From positions 1 to 14,672 of the forward strand of contig CAAGEG010000096.1 in assembly GCA_900768785.1 (NCBI GenBank): 14,672 bases of DNA, in the 5' to 3' direction. Position numbers and translations under genes: made by a program. The notes beneath the pieces were generated by a model. The model worked only from the letters and a program-made list of their open reading frames with translations. It had not been told where the DNA came from and did no database searches. Positions 1 through 8,729 of the stretch are shown here, in pieces. How positions within the stretch are numbered: position 1 is the first letter of the stretch; every line of letters begins with the position of its first letter. The stretch comes from an uncultured Prevotella sp. (GTDB lineage Bacteria; Bacteroidota; Bacteroidia; Bacteroidales; Bacteroidaceae).

Positions 1-1647
1 AACAAGGCGTTCGCTCTCTGTATCCAATGCAGAAGTAGCCTCATCAAGTATCAATATAGGTGGATTCTTCAATATTGCACGTGCTATACTTATGCGTTGA
101 CGCTGCCCGCCGGACAATCTGCTACCCCTATCTCCTATGTTTGTGTCATATCCGTTCTCTGTCTGCACTATGAAATTATGGGCATTGGCTATGCGGGCTG
201 CATCTTCTATCTGTTGTTGGGTCGCGGTTTCAACACCAAAAGAAATATTGTTGCGGAACGAATCGTTAAACAATATGGCTTCCTGATTGACATTTCCGAT
301 AAGTGAACGCAAATCATGAATGCCTATATCCTTTACGTTAACTCCGTCAATGAGCACTTCTCCTTCCTGAACATCGTAATATCGAGGTATCAAATCAACA
401 AGTGTCGACTTGCCACCACCGCTCTGACCGACAAGAGCAACGGTCTTGCCTTTCTCTATTGTGAGGTTTACATGTCGTAAAACCCATTTTTCGCCATATC
501 TGAAAGATACATTTCGGAATTCTATCTTGCTACTAAATTCTTTTACTCTTACCGGTTTTTCGGGCTCTTTAATATTATTTACAGCTTGAAGTATCTTATC
601 TACACGCTCCATAGATGCAAGTCCCTTCGGTATGTTGTATCCCGCCTTGGAAAAATCCTTTAACGGATTGATTATACTATACAACATTATGAGATAATAA
701 ATAAATGATGGACCTTCAAGAGTCATATCATTTAGCACTAAAACTCCGCCAAACCACAACACGATAACTATCATAACCGTTCCCAGAAACTCACTCATGG
801 GATGTGCCATTTGTTGACGCGTATTAACTCTACATATATTATCGCGATACTCTGTATTGATTTTATCAAAACGGTGATTCATCTTTTCTTCAGCACAAAA
901 CGCTTTTATGATACGCAAACCTCCTAAGGTCTCTTCTACCTGACTCATGGTATCACTCCACAACGATTGTGCTTTGATTGACTTTTGTTTTAGTTTACGA
1001 CCCACAAAGCCCATAAACCAACCCATAATGGGCACAAATACAAGAGTAAACAACGTGAGTTGCCAACTGATAAATAGCAACGTAGCAAAATAAAACAAAA
1101 TCAAGACCGGATTCTTAAACAGCATATCAAGGCTTGACATAATGGAATTCTCTATCTCTTGTACGTCTCCACTCATTCTGGCTATAATGTCTCCTTTACG
1201 TTCTTCTGAGAAAAAGCCAAGCGGAAGCGATGTTATCTTGTGATATAACTGATTGCGGATATCGCGAACAACACCTGTGCGTATAGGAATTATTGTCGCT
1301 GAAGACAGAAAATAGGCTCCCGTTTTCAGAAAAGTCATAAAAGCCAGGAATAAACCTATTACTAACAATGTCGTAGTAGGGCCTATTTGATCTATTAATT
1401 GCGATATATAATAGTCTGCATTATTGGATGCTACATCCTTAATAGTATCAAAATCACCGTTCCATGCCATATATTTCACTACGCGGGAGGCTCCTTCCGT
1501 CTTGAATAATATCTGCAAGATAGGTATAATGGCCATAAAGGAAAAAATATTGAGTACGGCTGACAGTATATTAAATAGTACTGACAACACAAGATATCTC
1601 TTGTAAGGTGGCACAAAGCGGCGCAACACTTGTATAAATTCTTTCAT
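1..1647 (-). CDS. MsbA-like ABC exporter (fused permease-ATPase), 3' end missing
   Basis: Single-chain half-transporter: an N-terminal six-helix exporter domain fused to an ABC ATPase, expected to flip lipids or export lipophilic compounds across the inner membrane as a homodimer. Seen: an open frame of 549 codons starting MKEFIQVLRRF at 1647 and still open at base 1. Hydrophobic segments fill about residues 15-320. The ATPase half has Walker A GQSGGGKST (about 407-415), Q-loop NVNQEA, signature LSGGQRQR (about 510) and Walker B ILILDEATSALD (about 531-542). The H-loop and roughly the last 40-60 residues lie beyond the left edge. It has its own promoter upstream (1775-1805) and is separated from the M16 gene by a terminator, so it is a separate transcription unit. 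MsbA-like is a family-level call; lipid A, drug or peptide export cannot be distinguished here. The gene is broken only by the window edge. Confidence 0.93.
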   Translation of the reverse strand, partial: MKEFIQVLRRFVPPYKRYLVLSVLFNILSAVLNIFSFMAIIPILQILFKTEGASRVVKYMAWNGDFDTIKDVASNNADYYISQLIDQIGPTTTLLVIGLFLAFMTFLKTGAYFLSSATIIPIRTGVVRDIRNQLYHKITSLPLGFFSEERKGDIIARMSGDVQEIENSIMSSLDMLFKNPVLILFYFATLLFISWQLTLFTLVFVPIMGWFMGFVGRKLKQKSIKAQSLWSDTMSQVEETLGGLRIIKAFCAEEKMNHRFDKINTEYRDNICRVNTRQQMAHPMSEFLGTVMIVIVLWFGGVLVLNDMTLEGPSFIYYLIMLYSIINPLKDFSKAGYNIPKGLASMERVDKILQAVNNIKEPEKPVRVKEFSSKIEFRNVSFRYGEKWVLRHVNLTIEKGKTVALVGQSGGGKSTLVDLIPRYYDVQEGEVLIDGVNVKDIGIHDLRSLIGNVNQEAILFNDSFRNNISFGVETATQQQIEDAARIANAHNFIVQTENGYDTNIGDRGSRLSGGQRQRISIARAILKNPPILILDEATSALDTESERLV

Positions 1648-1703
1648 ACTTAACCTGTTATTATGTCAATTGACATATTGATATATATGTATATAATTCT
1701 ATA

Positions 1704-1788
1704 TTATGCAAAGATAATGCAAACGAGCGCAAAGAGAATTTATTCTTAATTTACCGAGTGCAGCTTATCTTATGCAAAGATAATGCAA
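1704..1788 (-). repeat. Duplicated 19-bp element containing promoter -7 boxes
   Basis: The 19-mer TTATGCAAAGATAATGCAA occurs twice without mismatch, at 1704-1722 and 1770-1788 (66 bp start to start). On the minus strand each copy contains TATCTTTG, a perfect -7 box (1709-1716 and 1775-1782). Only the upstream copy has a correctly spaced TTTG -33 element; the copy nearer the gene has CAAA at 1730-1733 on the plus strand, giving only 13 bases of spacing. The second copy could be a weaker tandem promoter, a relic of promoter duplication, or an element acting in the early transcribed leader. Confidence 0.6.
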
Positions 1789-1805
1789 TTCGGAATATTA
1801 TCAAA
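1775..1805 (-). promoter_or_regulatory. Bacteroidota-type promoter of the ABC exporter gene
   Basis: Read on the minus strand, a -33 element TTTG (1802-1805) is followed after 19 bases by a -7 element TATCTTTG (1775-1782), an exact fit to the Bacteroidota consensus TTTG-N19/20-TAnnTTTG. Transcription should start near 1768-1770, giving a leader of about 120 nt before the ATG at 1647. It lies just downstream of the terminator that ends the preceding unit. A 10-bp perfect palindrome (GGCTTAAGCC, 1831-1840) sits upstream of the -33 element and could be an activator site, but nothing else supports that. Confidence 0.7.
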
Positions 1806-1870
1806 ATAAAAGACAACAAACCATTGCAACGGCTTAAGCCTGTCAATATAACAACGAAACAGCAGAAAAC

Positions 1871-1914
1871 GACAATAAAAAGGTCTGCAACCAAGATAAA
1901 AAGTTGCAGACCTT
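1871..1914 (-). terminator. Rho-independent terminator after the M16 peptidase gene
   Basis: A perfect 12-bp stem (1880-1891 pairs with 1903-1914; AAGGTCTGCAAC / GTTGCAGACCTT) encloses an 11-nt loop and is followed in the minus direction by TTTTATTG. It starts 28 bases after the peptidase stop codon at 1943. It should end the long upstream transcript and insulate the ABC exporter gene, whose promoter follows. Confidence 0.85.
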
Positions 1915-1942
1915 GAGTAGTTAAAGTAATTATTATAACTTT

Positions 1943-4774
1943 TTATTTGCTTTCATCCGGAAGCATAATAACCTTAACACTATTGCCGCCGGCTATGATT
2001 ACATTCTTTACAAATGATGAAACCTTCTCGGGAGTCAAAGCGTTGACAAGTGCTTTATAGTCAGTAAACTTGTCTACACCATATTCATCGTAACTCACAA
2101 TATAAGAAATCCAACGATCATTCTTCTTTGCGTTCTCGTCTGCACGCTTAAGAAGAAGCTCCTTAACCTTGTTTAGCTTGTCGGCATCTACGCTTTCTGC
2201 CATCTTGTAAAGCTCATCATTCATTATGCTAAGAGCAAGATCAGTCTTCTCAGGCTTAAACGGACAAACGCCAATGATAACGTTATAAGGTGTGTCAGAG
2301 CCTAATTCAGAGTATCCATAAGCGCTTGCAGAGTAAGCGGCGCTGGCTTCTTCACGTATTTGTTTTAAATAAATCATGTCAAGAATCTGTCCTGCGGCAT
2401 CAGCAAGCAAACTGTTTTCCAACGTATATGGCGTTGTTGTATCATACCAGAACATATATGCTCTTGCCTTAGGTGTCTCCATCTTACGCAAGAACTTGTT
2501 TTCTACAGCTCCTTTAGCATATGTATGCACAGTCTTCCAATCCTCTTTCTTACCATTAGAAGGCAAAGATGCTATGTATTGTTCAATGAGAGGACGTATA
2601 GTAGCCTCATCAAAATTACCTACAAATGTGAATGTAAAGTCGGCTGCATTGGCTGTACGCTCTTTGGCAATCTGCAATATTCTGTCATAATTAACACTCT
2701 TGAGATCTTCTATATCAAGTGATGTGAAGCGAGGATTATGCGAATAAAGAGTGCATTGTACTGAATCTGAAAAAGCTTGATCGGGAGAAATTGCCTTGTT
2801 TTTAAGAGCATTCTCCAACATTGCCATTAGAGATGCAAAGCTTTTTTCGTCTTTTGTAATGTTCGTAAATTTAAGATAAGTGAGCTGGAACATTGTTTCA
2901 AGATCTTTCGGTGTTGATGTTCCTTGTACAGTTTCATATAGTTCATCAAGAGAAAGACTTGCTGAAACCTGCTTTCCTGCAAGGGCTTTTTCAAGTTCTG
3001 TACTATTGAAAGAACCGAGACCGCTGCTTGAAATGACCATATCAAATACTTTGGCATTTATTATGTCTTCGTTTCCAAGTAGAGAAGAGCCACCTTTTGA
3101 ACGAGCATTCATAACAATTTCATCGTCTTTGAAGTCTGTTTTCTTCAATAAAACGCGTGCACCGTTTGACAAAGTAAGTTCTTTATAACCCAAACGAGTG
3201 TTTTCTTTCTCACTCTTTATAGTACCTTTCTTTGGTAAAACGCTTATCAACGGCTCGTTTTTAACGTTATCAACCCATGCTTCAAGCTTCTCTGCATGTA
3301 CATCGCTAATGGCTTTATGTACTTCTTCTACTGTTGGGTACACGCGTCCTTCCTTTTCATTAAGCGCAGCCAATACAACAAGATTGCTATCTGTTTGACT
3401 TACGTTTTCTTTCATCAATTCATTGACAGCCTCAACAGGTATTACTTGAGACAATTGTTGCATGATTTGATACTCATCTTCTATAGAAGGCATCGGTTCG
3501 TTGCTAAGAAAATGGTCGCGATAAATATCTCCGTAAACGTCGTTCTTACGTTTATTACGGTTAGTGTAAGTCTTTTCAAGTTGACTCATGTATTCTTCTT
3601 TAGCGCGAACAAACTCTGTGGGAGTGAAACCAAACTTAACAGCTCTCATAACTTCGCGCGTAGCAGCTGAAACAGCTTCTGTTACCTTGCCTTCTTTAGG
3701 TATTATGGTCAAGTCAAGAGCACCTTTTGTCTTTGCAAAGATAAAGTCTCCATCATTGGCAAATGCCATTGTGTATGGACAATCGGCTTCTTTTGACTTC
3801 TCGTCAAGGCGTTGGTTCAGCATTTGATTAGCAAGACTGACAGCATATTGCTGCATCATGTACTCAAGATTTGATTTTATGCTGTCGGGAACGGCATCAT
3901 GTTTGAAGTTAACCATTATTATGTCTTGCTGTTGTTCCTTGTCTTTGTCTATAAGGATAATAGCTTCGGCATTGTCAGGAACTTGTTCGTCAACGACTTT
4001 AGCAGCATTTGGCTGCAAAACTATACCTCCAAAGAGCTCTTTAATCTTTTGTTCAGTACGGTCAACATCTACATCACCTACAACAATAATAGCTTGGTTG
4101 TCCGGACGATACCATTTCTGGTAATACTTCCGTAATACATCAGGCTCGAAGTTGTCAATTATTTCCATCTTTCCGATAGGCATACGCAATCCATATTTAG
4201 AGCCCGGATATAGCTTTTCAAGGTTTCTTTCCAATATTCTCATTATAGGATTAGTACGCAAACGCCATTCTTCATGTATGACACCACGCTCTTTATCTAT
4301 CTCTTTTGAGTCAAGAGTAAGTCCGTTTGACCAATCTTTCAATACGAGAAGACAAGAATCAAGAGCACTAACACGAGTAGAAGGCACATTACAAATACGA
4401 TAAACTGTTTGGTCGATGCTTGTATATGCATTCAAATCAGAGCCGAATTCAACTCCGATAGAACGTAGATATTCAATAAGATTATTGTCTTTGTAATGTT
4501 CAGAACCATTAAAAGCCATGTGTTCAAGGAAGTGTGCAAGGCCTCTTTGGTCATCATTCTCTTGAATAGAACCAACGCGCTGTGCGATATAAAAGTTTAC
4601 ACGATGCTCAGGATAGCCGTTTTGTCTTACGTAATAAGTTAGACCATTGCTGAGTTTACCAGTTCTAACAGCTTTATCAACGGGAATTGGCGGAAGCTGA
4701 AACCCCTGTGCTAAAGCTGAAGCTGCTCCTGTTGCCAACAGAACAACTGAAACTAAAAATTGTTTTACTTTCAT
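1943..4774 (-). CDS. M16 (pitrilysin/insulinase) family zinc peptidase, exported
   Basis: Predicted periplasmic zinc metallopeptidase, 943 residues, two M16 halves in one chain as in pitrilysin and E. coli PqqL; the family degrades peptides and unfolded segments in an enclosed chamber. Seen: a type I signal peptide starting MKVKQFLVSVVLLA with likely cleavage after ALA (about 22/23); the inverted zinc motif HFLEH at 81-85; the downstream acidic cluster ERGVIHEEW (about 162-170), which should supply the third zinc ligand; and REEASAAYS at 807-815, matching the R/Y substrate-binding motif of the C-terminal half. The frame extends to an ATG at 4822, but that would put 16 extra residues before an ordinary signal peptide, so the ATG at 4774 is chosen. 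It follows the TolC-like gene by 91 bases and may be the last operon cistron or have its own promoter (a -7-like box at 4828-4835). The signal peptide makes a cytosolic role unlikely; substrate unknown. Confidence 0.93.
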   Translation of the reverse strand: MKVKQFLVSVVLLATGAASALAQGFQLPPIPVDKAVRTGKLSNGLTYYVRQNGYPEHRVNFYIAQRVGSIQENDDQRGLAHFLEHMAFNGSEHYKDNNLIEYLRSIGVEFGSDLNAYTSIDQTVYRICNVPSTRVSALDSCLLVLKDWSNGLTLDSKEIDKERGVIHEEWRLRTNPIMRILERNLEKLYPGSKYGLRMPIGKMEIIDNFEPDVLRKYYQKWYRPDNQAIIVVGDVDVDRTEQKIKELFGGIVLQPNAAKVVDEQVPDNAEAIILIDKDKEQQQDIIMVNFKHDAVPDSIKSNLEYMMQQYAVSLANQMLNQRLDEKSKEADCPYTMAFANDGDFIFAKTKGALDLTIIPKEGKVTEAVSAATREVMRAVKFGFTPTEFVRAKEEYMSQLEKTYTNRNKRKNDVYGDIYRDHFLSNEPMPSIEDEYQIMQQLSQVIPVEAVNELMKENVSQTDSNLVVLAALNEKEGRVYPTVEEVHKAISDVHAEKLEAWVDNVKNEPLISVLPKKGTIKSEKENTRLGYKELTLSNGARVLLKKTDFKDDEIVMNARSKGGSSLLGNEDIINAKVFDMVISSSGLGSFNSTELEKALAGKQVSASLSLDELYETVQGTSTPKDLETMFQLTYLKFTNITKDEKSFASLMAMLENALKNKAISPDQAFSDSVQCTLYSHNPRFTSLDIEDLKSVNYDRILQIAKERTANAADFTFTFVGNFDEATIRPLIEQYIASLPSNGKKEDWKTVHTYAKGAVENKFLRKMETPKARAYMFWYDTTTPYTLENSLLADAAGQILDMIYLKQIREEASAAYSASAYGYSELGSDTPYNVIIGVCPFKPEKTDLALSIMNDELYKMAESVDADKLNKVKELLLKRADENAKKNDRWISYIVSYDEYGVDKFTDYKALVNALTPEKVSSFVKNVIIAGGNSVKVIMLPDESK

Positions 4775-4827
4775 TTTTGTATGGATTAAATTAAAAATAT
4801 GAGCAAATATTATTAGATACAATATTG

Positions 4828-4835
4828 CAAATATA
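4828..4835 (-). promoter_or_regulatory. Possible -7 box before the M16 peptidase gene
   Basis: On the minus strand, TATATTTG matches TAnnTTTG exactly and sits about 54 bases upstream of the chosen ATG at 4774. No TTTG is found at the expected 19-21 base spacing upstream (the nearest, at 4867-4870, is 31 bases away). In such AT-rich DNA an 8-mer with four fixed T/A positions can arise by chance. No hairpin separates this gene from the TolC-like gene, so co-transcription is the alternative. Confidence 0.25.
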
Positions 4836-4865
4836 ATAAAAATAAATAATTGTTTTTTAGTTTAT

Positions 4866-6242
4866 TCAAAAATTAATGTCACATCCTCTGTAAAAGTCAA
4901 TTAATGCTTTGTCGTACATAAATTCATATTTAGCTCTAACAACGTCACTTTCGGCTTTAAGCCAATTTGTTTTCGCCTCATTAAATTCTGTTATCGTTGC
5001 CTTTCCGTACGTATATTTAGCCTCAACCAACTCATATGCAATACGGCTACTGCGTGCCGCTTCATTACTACTTTCATATTTTGACCTTGCAGCAACGGCA
5101 TTGCAACATACTTGTTGTATTTCTTTATATAAGTTCTTCTTCGCATCGTCAAGTTCCAATTGCCTGCTTTCAACATCAAGACGTGCTATTCTTATATTAT
5201 TACGAGTTGAAAATCTATTGAAAATAGGTACACTAAGATTCACTCCGAAATATTGATCAAAGTTGTTATTTATTTGTTTCTTAAAGCTATTTGAAGGCAT
5301 TCCGTTCATCTTAAAGTATTGTGTTCCTATTCCGGCAACAAACGATAAGGTAGGGAAAAGGGAACTTTTAGCAACTTTTACATTTGTTTCGGCACCACGC
5401 AAACGGTATATACCGGCAGCAATTTCCGGTTTCACAACAATAGCTTCATTATATATTTCATTTGGTGTAGGCATTACAGCTTCGGAAATAACATCTATAG
5501 CATTTATATCAGGTCTAACAATAGCAAAATTATCTGTTGATGGTAACTCTAACAACTGTGCAAGAGATAGCAAATCCATGTGATAATCATTTCGAGCTTG
5601 CGTTAATGTCAGTCTGCTTTGCCCCAATTGAGACTCTTGTTGTGCCACTTCCACACCGCTAACCTTGCCTTCTTCATACATTGAACGCAATCTTTCCACC
5701 TGCATAGAGTCAATAGAAACTTGTCTCATTGCCACATCTGAAAGTTCCATATCATATAAAATCCGGACATAAGCTTGTGCAACTTGAACACAAATATCAT
5801 TACGAGCTTTTTGAAGATCAGATGTTGCGGCTTCCAAATTCAGCTTTGACAATTCAAGCATGCGCGGAATTTTAAATCCGGAAAATAGAGGTATGGATGT
5901 AGAAAGCCCTAATGTGGTGGTAGCAACATTATTATCGGAATATGTATTATCGGAAGTTATACCTCTTCCGAAAGTCCATCTCTGTGACCCTTCTGCATTA
6001 AGATCAGGCAGCCGATTGTATTTTGCCGTGTTAACATCAATAGCTCGCTCTTTGCAAATGACATCTTTTTGTTTTATACTTATATTGTTAGCAAGTGCAT
6101 AATCAATACATTCACGCAAAGACCATTGATGTAAACCTTGTGCATCAACTGTTGTTGATATTACAGTCAACACAAATAGCAACAATGTTCTAAATGTTTT
6201 TTTGACATTATATGACTTATATATATGACAACTACTAAACAT
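4866..6242 (-). CDS. TolC-like outer-membrane efflux channel (OEP family)
   Basis: Predicted trimeric outer-membrane channel of a tripartite exporter, forming the exit duct for the MacA/MacB-like proteins encoded just upstream. Seen: 458 residues, the usual OEP length; a hydrophobic signal segment (about 18-34) ending in VDA before QG; a mature start LHQWSLRECIDYALANN, typical of the first helix of OEP proteins; and long Ala/Gln/Glu-rich helical stretches in two repeats with AQAYVRILYD and VEAKYTYGKATITEFNEA, the latter resembling the conserved end of the second OEP repeat. The start at 6242 gives a long N-region (MFSSCHIYKS, then YNVKKTFR), but no better in-frame ATG lies nearer the hydrophobic core. 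It begins 30 bases after the adaptor gene, so the two are almost certainly co-transcribed. The substrate follows the inner-membrane partner and is not known. Confidence 0.92.
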   Translation of the reverse strand: MFSSCHIYKSYNVKKTFRTLLLFVLTVISTTVDAQGLHQWSLRECIDYALANNISIKQKDVICKERAIDVNTAKYNRLPDLNAEGSQRWTFGRGITSDNTYSDNNVATTTLGLSTSIPLFSGFKIPRMLELSKLNLEAATSDLQKARNDICVQVAQAYVRILYDMELSDVAMRQVSIDSMQVERLRSMYEEGKVSGVEVAQQESQLGQSRLTLTQARNDYHMDLLSLAQLLELPSTDNFAIVRPDINAIDVISEAVMPTPNEIYNEAIVVKPEIAAGIYRLRGAETNVKVAKSSLFPTLSFVAGIGTQYFKMNGMPSNSFKKQINNNFDQYFGVNLSVPIFNRFSTRNNIRIARLDVESRQLELDDAKKNLYKEIQQVCCNAVAARSKYESSNEAARSSRIAYELVEAKYTYGKATITEFNEAKTNWLKAESDVVRAKYEFMYDKALIDFYRGCDINF

Positions 6243-6272
6243 ATCCTTATACCATTTGTGAATTATTGTTCC

Positions 6273-7412
6273 TTAAATACTATGTTTTGAATCATTATCT
6301 TGTGATTCTCCGTTCAAACCTAATTTCTGAGAACCCCTGACTTTTTCGTTTAGCGTTAATCCTTTCTTAATTTCAATATTAATACCATCACTTATTCCGA
6401 TAGTAACTTCACGTTTTTCATATTCTTTTCCTTTATCAGAGTTTTTTACAACATAGACAAACGCCTTGCCATTACTAAATTCCACAGCGCTTTCCGGTAT
6501 AGCAATAACATTTTTTGCCGATTTTAAAGTTATTTCTGCTGTTGCACTATATCCCGAACGCACCTTATTTCCGGCAGGAACATTAACTGCTGCTTTTATC
6601 TCAAACTGATTTGCACCATTGTTTTCAACAGCTTTCGGCGATATATATTCCAGTTGGGCATTGAAATTTAGGTTTTCAAGAGCTCCAATAGATATTTTCA
6701 TGCTCTTTCCAACAGACAATAAGCCAACTTCTGTCTCGTCAACGTTGCCACGAAAGATAAGGTTTCCCATGTCTGCAACGGTAGCTATGGTTGTTCCATC
6801 ATTAAAATTATTGCTAAGAATAACTGAATTACCAACCTTTACAGGTATGTCGAGTATTATACCACTTATTGTTGAGCGTACCAAAGTGCTGCTTTCGTTG
6901 GCGTTATTACTTGAGACACCATCTCTAACCACCTGCAAAGCATCTATTGCAGCTGATTTTTCTTCTTTTGCCTGTTGGTATGTCTGACGTATTTTCTCAT
7001 ATTCATCGGCACTGACAAGCTTCTTTTCAAATAGTTTCTTTTCACGTTGGAAGTCTATTTCAGCTTGTGCAAGATTAACATCAGCCAAACGAACACGACT
7101 TTGTGCGGAACTTAGCTGTCCCATATCGGGTATTACTTTTACCTTAGCTATGATATCACCTGCTTGAACAACGTCACCTGCTTCCTTATATAACTCTGTT
7201 ATGATACCGCTAATCTGTGGTTTTATATTCACTTCATTGCGAGATTCTATCTTTCCCGTTAGTATTGTCGTACGGTTTATGTCCATTTTTTGTGGTGTCA
7301 ACTCTTCATACACCACTTCTTGAGGCATTGATTTGACATATAGAAAAACGAAAGTTCCTATAAAAATCAATATTACCAATGCAGCAACAATAAACTTAAA
7401 ATACTTTTTCAT
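6273..7412 (-). CDS. MacA/HlyD-like periplasmic adaptor (membrane-fusion protein)
   Basis: Links the inner-membrane MacB-type permeases to the TolC-like channel. Seen (379-residue numbering): a single N-terminal anchor (about 7-26) after MKKYFKF; the first lipoyl half-motif PQISGIITELYKEAGDVV (about 65-82); a charged coiled-coil hairpin rich in Gln/Lys/Glu with SAQSRVRLADVNLAQAEIDF; the second lipoyl half-motif STISGIILDIPVKVGNSV; then beta-barrel and membrane-proximal parts including IAIPESAVEF. Length and order fit MacA-type adaptors. The open frame begins at a GTG at 7469 that overlaps the end of the preceding permease gene; the ATG at 7412 is preferred because a lysine-rich N-region and the anchor follow directly. 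If the GTG is used, 19 residues are added and the genes are translationally coupled. The position between permease and channel genes fits a complete tripartite exporter. Confidence 0.93.
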   Translation of the reverse strand: MKKYFKFIVAALVILIFIGTFVFLYVKSMPQEVVYEELTPQKMDINRTTILTGKIESRNEVNIKPQISGIITELYKEAGDVVQAGDIIAKVKVIPDMGQLSSAQSRVRLADVNLAQAEIDFQREKKLFEKKLVSADEYEKIRQTYQQAKEEKSAAIDALQVVRDGVSSNNANESSTLVRSTISGIILDIPVKVGNSVILSNNFNDGTTIATVADMGNLIFRGNVDETEVGLLSVGKSMKISIGALENLNFNAQLEYISPKAVENNGANQFEIKAAVNVPAGNKVRSGYSATAEITLKSAKNVIAIPESAVEFSNGKAFVYVVKNSDKGKEYEKREVTIGISDGINIEIKKGLTLNEKVRGSQKLGLNGESQDNDSKHSI

Positions 7413-7465
7413 GTTATCTTCATTATATTTAACTACAATAATATTATATCTCATTCGGCGTTTTG

Positions 7466-8719
7466 TCACTCGTCACGCATAGCATCCACAGGTTTAATTT
7501 TCATAGCTCTTAACGCAGGTATCAGTCCGGCGATTATACCTAACACACATAACAACATAAAAGATAGTATCGCTTTGCCGAAAGTTATTTGAAAATGGGC
7601 AGAAGGAATACCGTTTGTGGTATTAGCCAATTCAATTACTTCAAGAATAAATACAGCTAAGAGTATGCCACTCATGCCTGCCAAGAAAGTCAACACAAGA
7701 CTTTCTGATATTATCTGCCATAAAATAGCACTCGGAACAGCACCAATGGCTCTCCTGATTCCTATTTCAATAGTACGTTCTCTAACAGTTACCATCATTA
7801 TGTTGCTCACTCCTATTGCTCCGGCAAGTAATGTGCCTATTCCAACAAGCAATATAAGGAAGTTAACTCCGCTAAACAGATTGTCAACCATGCCAAACAT
7901 AACTTCAGTATTAAAGATCATTATTCCTTTTTCATCATCCGGCGATACGTAATGAGCCTTCGCAATAACTTCTCTTATCTTCGGCGTGATGCTTTCCATT
8001 GTTATTCCGGGTTGCGAAGTCACACATATCAAGTGAATATTATCACCCATATTATATATACTTTGCATAACCGACAGCGGAACACATATTGTTTCCTCTA
8101 CGCTACCGTTTATTTTTATATTGCTTGAACCTACATCTACACCTATTATATTATAATATACATTGTCAATACATATCTTTTTGCCACATGGATTCTCGCC
8201 TGATGGAAACAGTCCTTCATATACTTGCTTGCCAATAACACATACTTTACGACTTTGTTGTATATCCATATCGTTGAGATATCTGCCATAAAGCAACTTT
8301 GGTTTTTCAACTTTGCCATAGTCAGGCATGAGTCCTTTAACTATAGCTGTGTACTTTTTATCTGCAAATATAGCCGTAGAGCCCCAATGAGAAACAACGG
8401 GAGACGCCGTTTCTACCTCTTTTACATTTGATTTTATGCGCTCTACGTCTTTGTAAACCATATCCCAGTTACGTCCTTTTCTGTATCCTGCATAAGGTTT
8501 TGATGTAGGTTGTGCAAAGATAATAGCCGAATTAGAGGCAAAACCATCAAAGTTTTCTTGAAGTTTGTCTTGCATTCCCTGACCGCTGCCAATAAGCATA
8601 ACAAGCATAAAGATACCCCAAAACACGCCGAATCCTGTAAGAAAACTTCGTGCCTTGTTTCTTGACAAAGTGTCAAGAATCTCTCTATAGCTGTCTATGT
8701 CCGGTTTTAGCATCATCAT
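7466..8719 (-). CDS. MacB/FtsX-type ABC permease (second of a pair)
   Basis: Inner-membrane permease of a type VII (MacB-like) ABC transporter, whose ATP-driven periplasmic movement propels substrates through the adaptor and channel. Seen: 417 residues; TM1 about 26-48 following the cytoplasmic helix REILDTLSRNKARSF; a large periplasmic domain (about 50-275); then three C-terminal helices, the first containing LLAGAIGVSNIMMV, followed by the FtsX-family cytoplasmic motif VRERTIEIGIRRAIGA; the end LRAMKIKPVDAMRDE is typical. It carries no ATPase domain and must use the separate ATPase at 10048-10773. It starts 10 bases after the sister permease gene and overlaps or nearly touches the adaptor gene. 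Three ATGs in a row (8719, 8716, 8713) leave the exact start uncertain by two codons. Clearly paralogous to the upstream permease, with a divergent periplasmic domain, which suggests a heterodimer. Confidence 0.93.
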   Translation of the reverse strand: MMMLKPDIDSYREILDTLSRNKARSFLTGFGVFWGIFMLVMLIGSGQGMQDKLQENFDGFASNSAIIFAQPTSKPYAGYRKGRNWDMVYKDVERIKSNVKEVETASPVVSHWGSTAIFADKKYTAIVKGLMPDYGKVEKPKLLYGRYLNDMDIQQSRKVCVIGKQVYEGLFPSGENPCGKKICIDNVYYNIIGVDVGSSNIKINGSVEETICVPLSVMQSIYNMGDNIHLICVTSQPGITMESITPKIREVIAKAHYVSPDDEKGIMIFNTEVMFGMVDNLFSGVNFLILLVGIGTLLAGAIGVSNIMMVTVRERTIEIGIRRAIGAVPSAILWQIISESLVLTFLAGMSGILLAVFILEVIELANTTNGIPSAHFQITFGKAILSFMLLCVLGIIAGLIPALRAMKIKPVDAMRDE

Positions 8720-8729
8720 CTATGTTATT

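Noticed and set aside
97..1606. Short plus-strand frames opposite the left-edge ABC exporter
   Set aside because: The minus strand carries a continuous 549-codon frame with all ABC motifs up to Walker B, which accounts for the region.
2290..4403. Many plus-strand open frames of 60-124 codons opposite the M16 peptidase gene
   Set aside because: All lie antisense to a full-length, motif-supported gene, have Ser/Phe-rich low-complexity translations, and no promoter or domain supports them.
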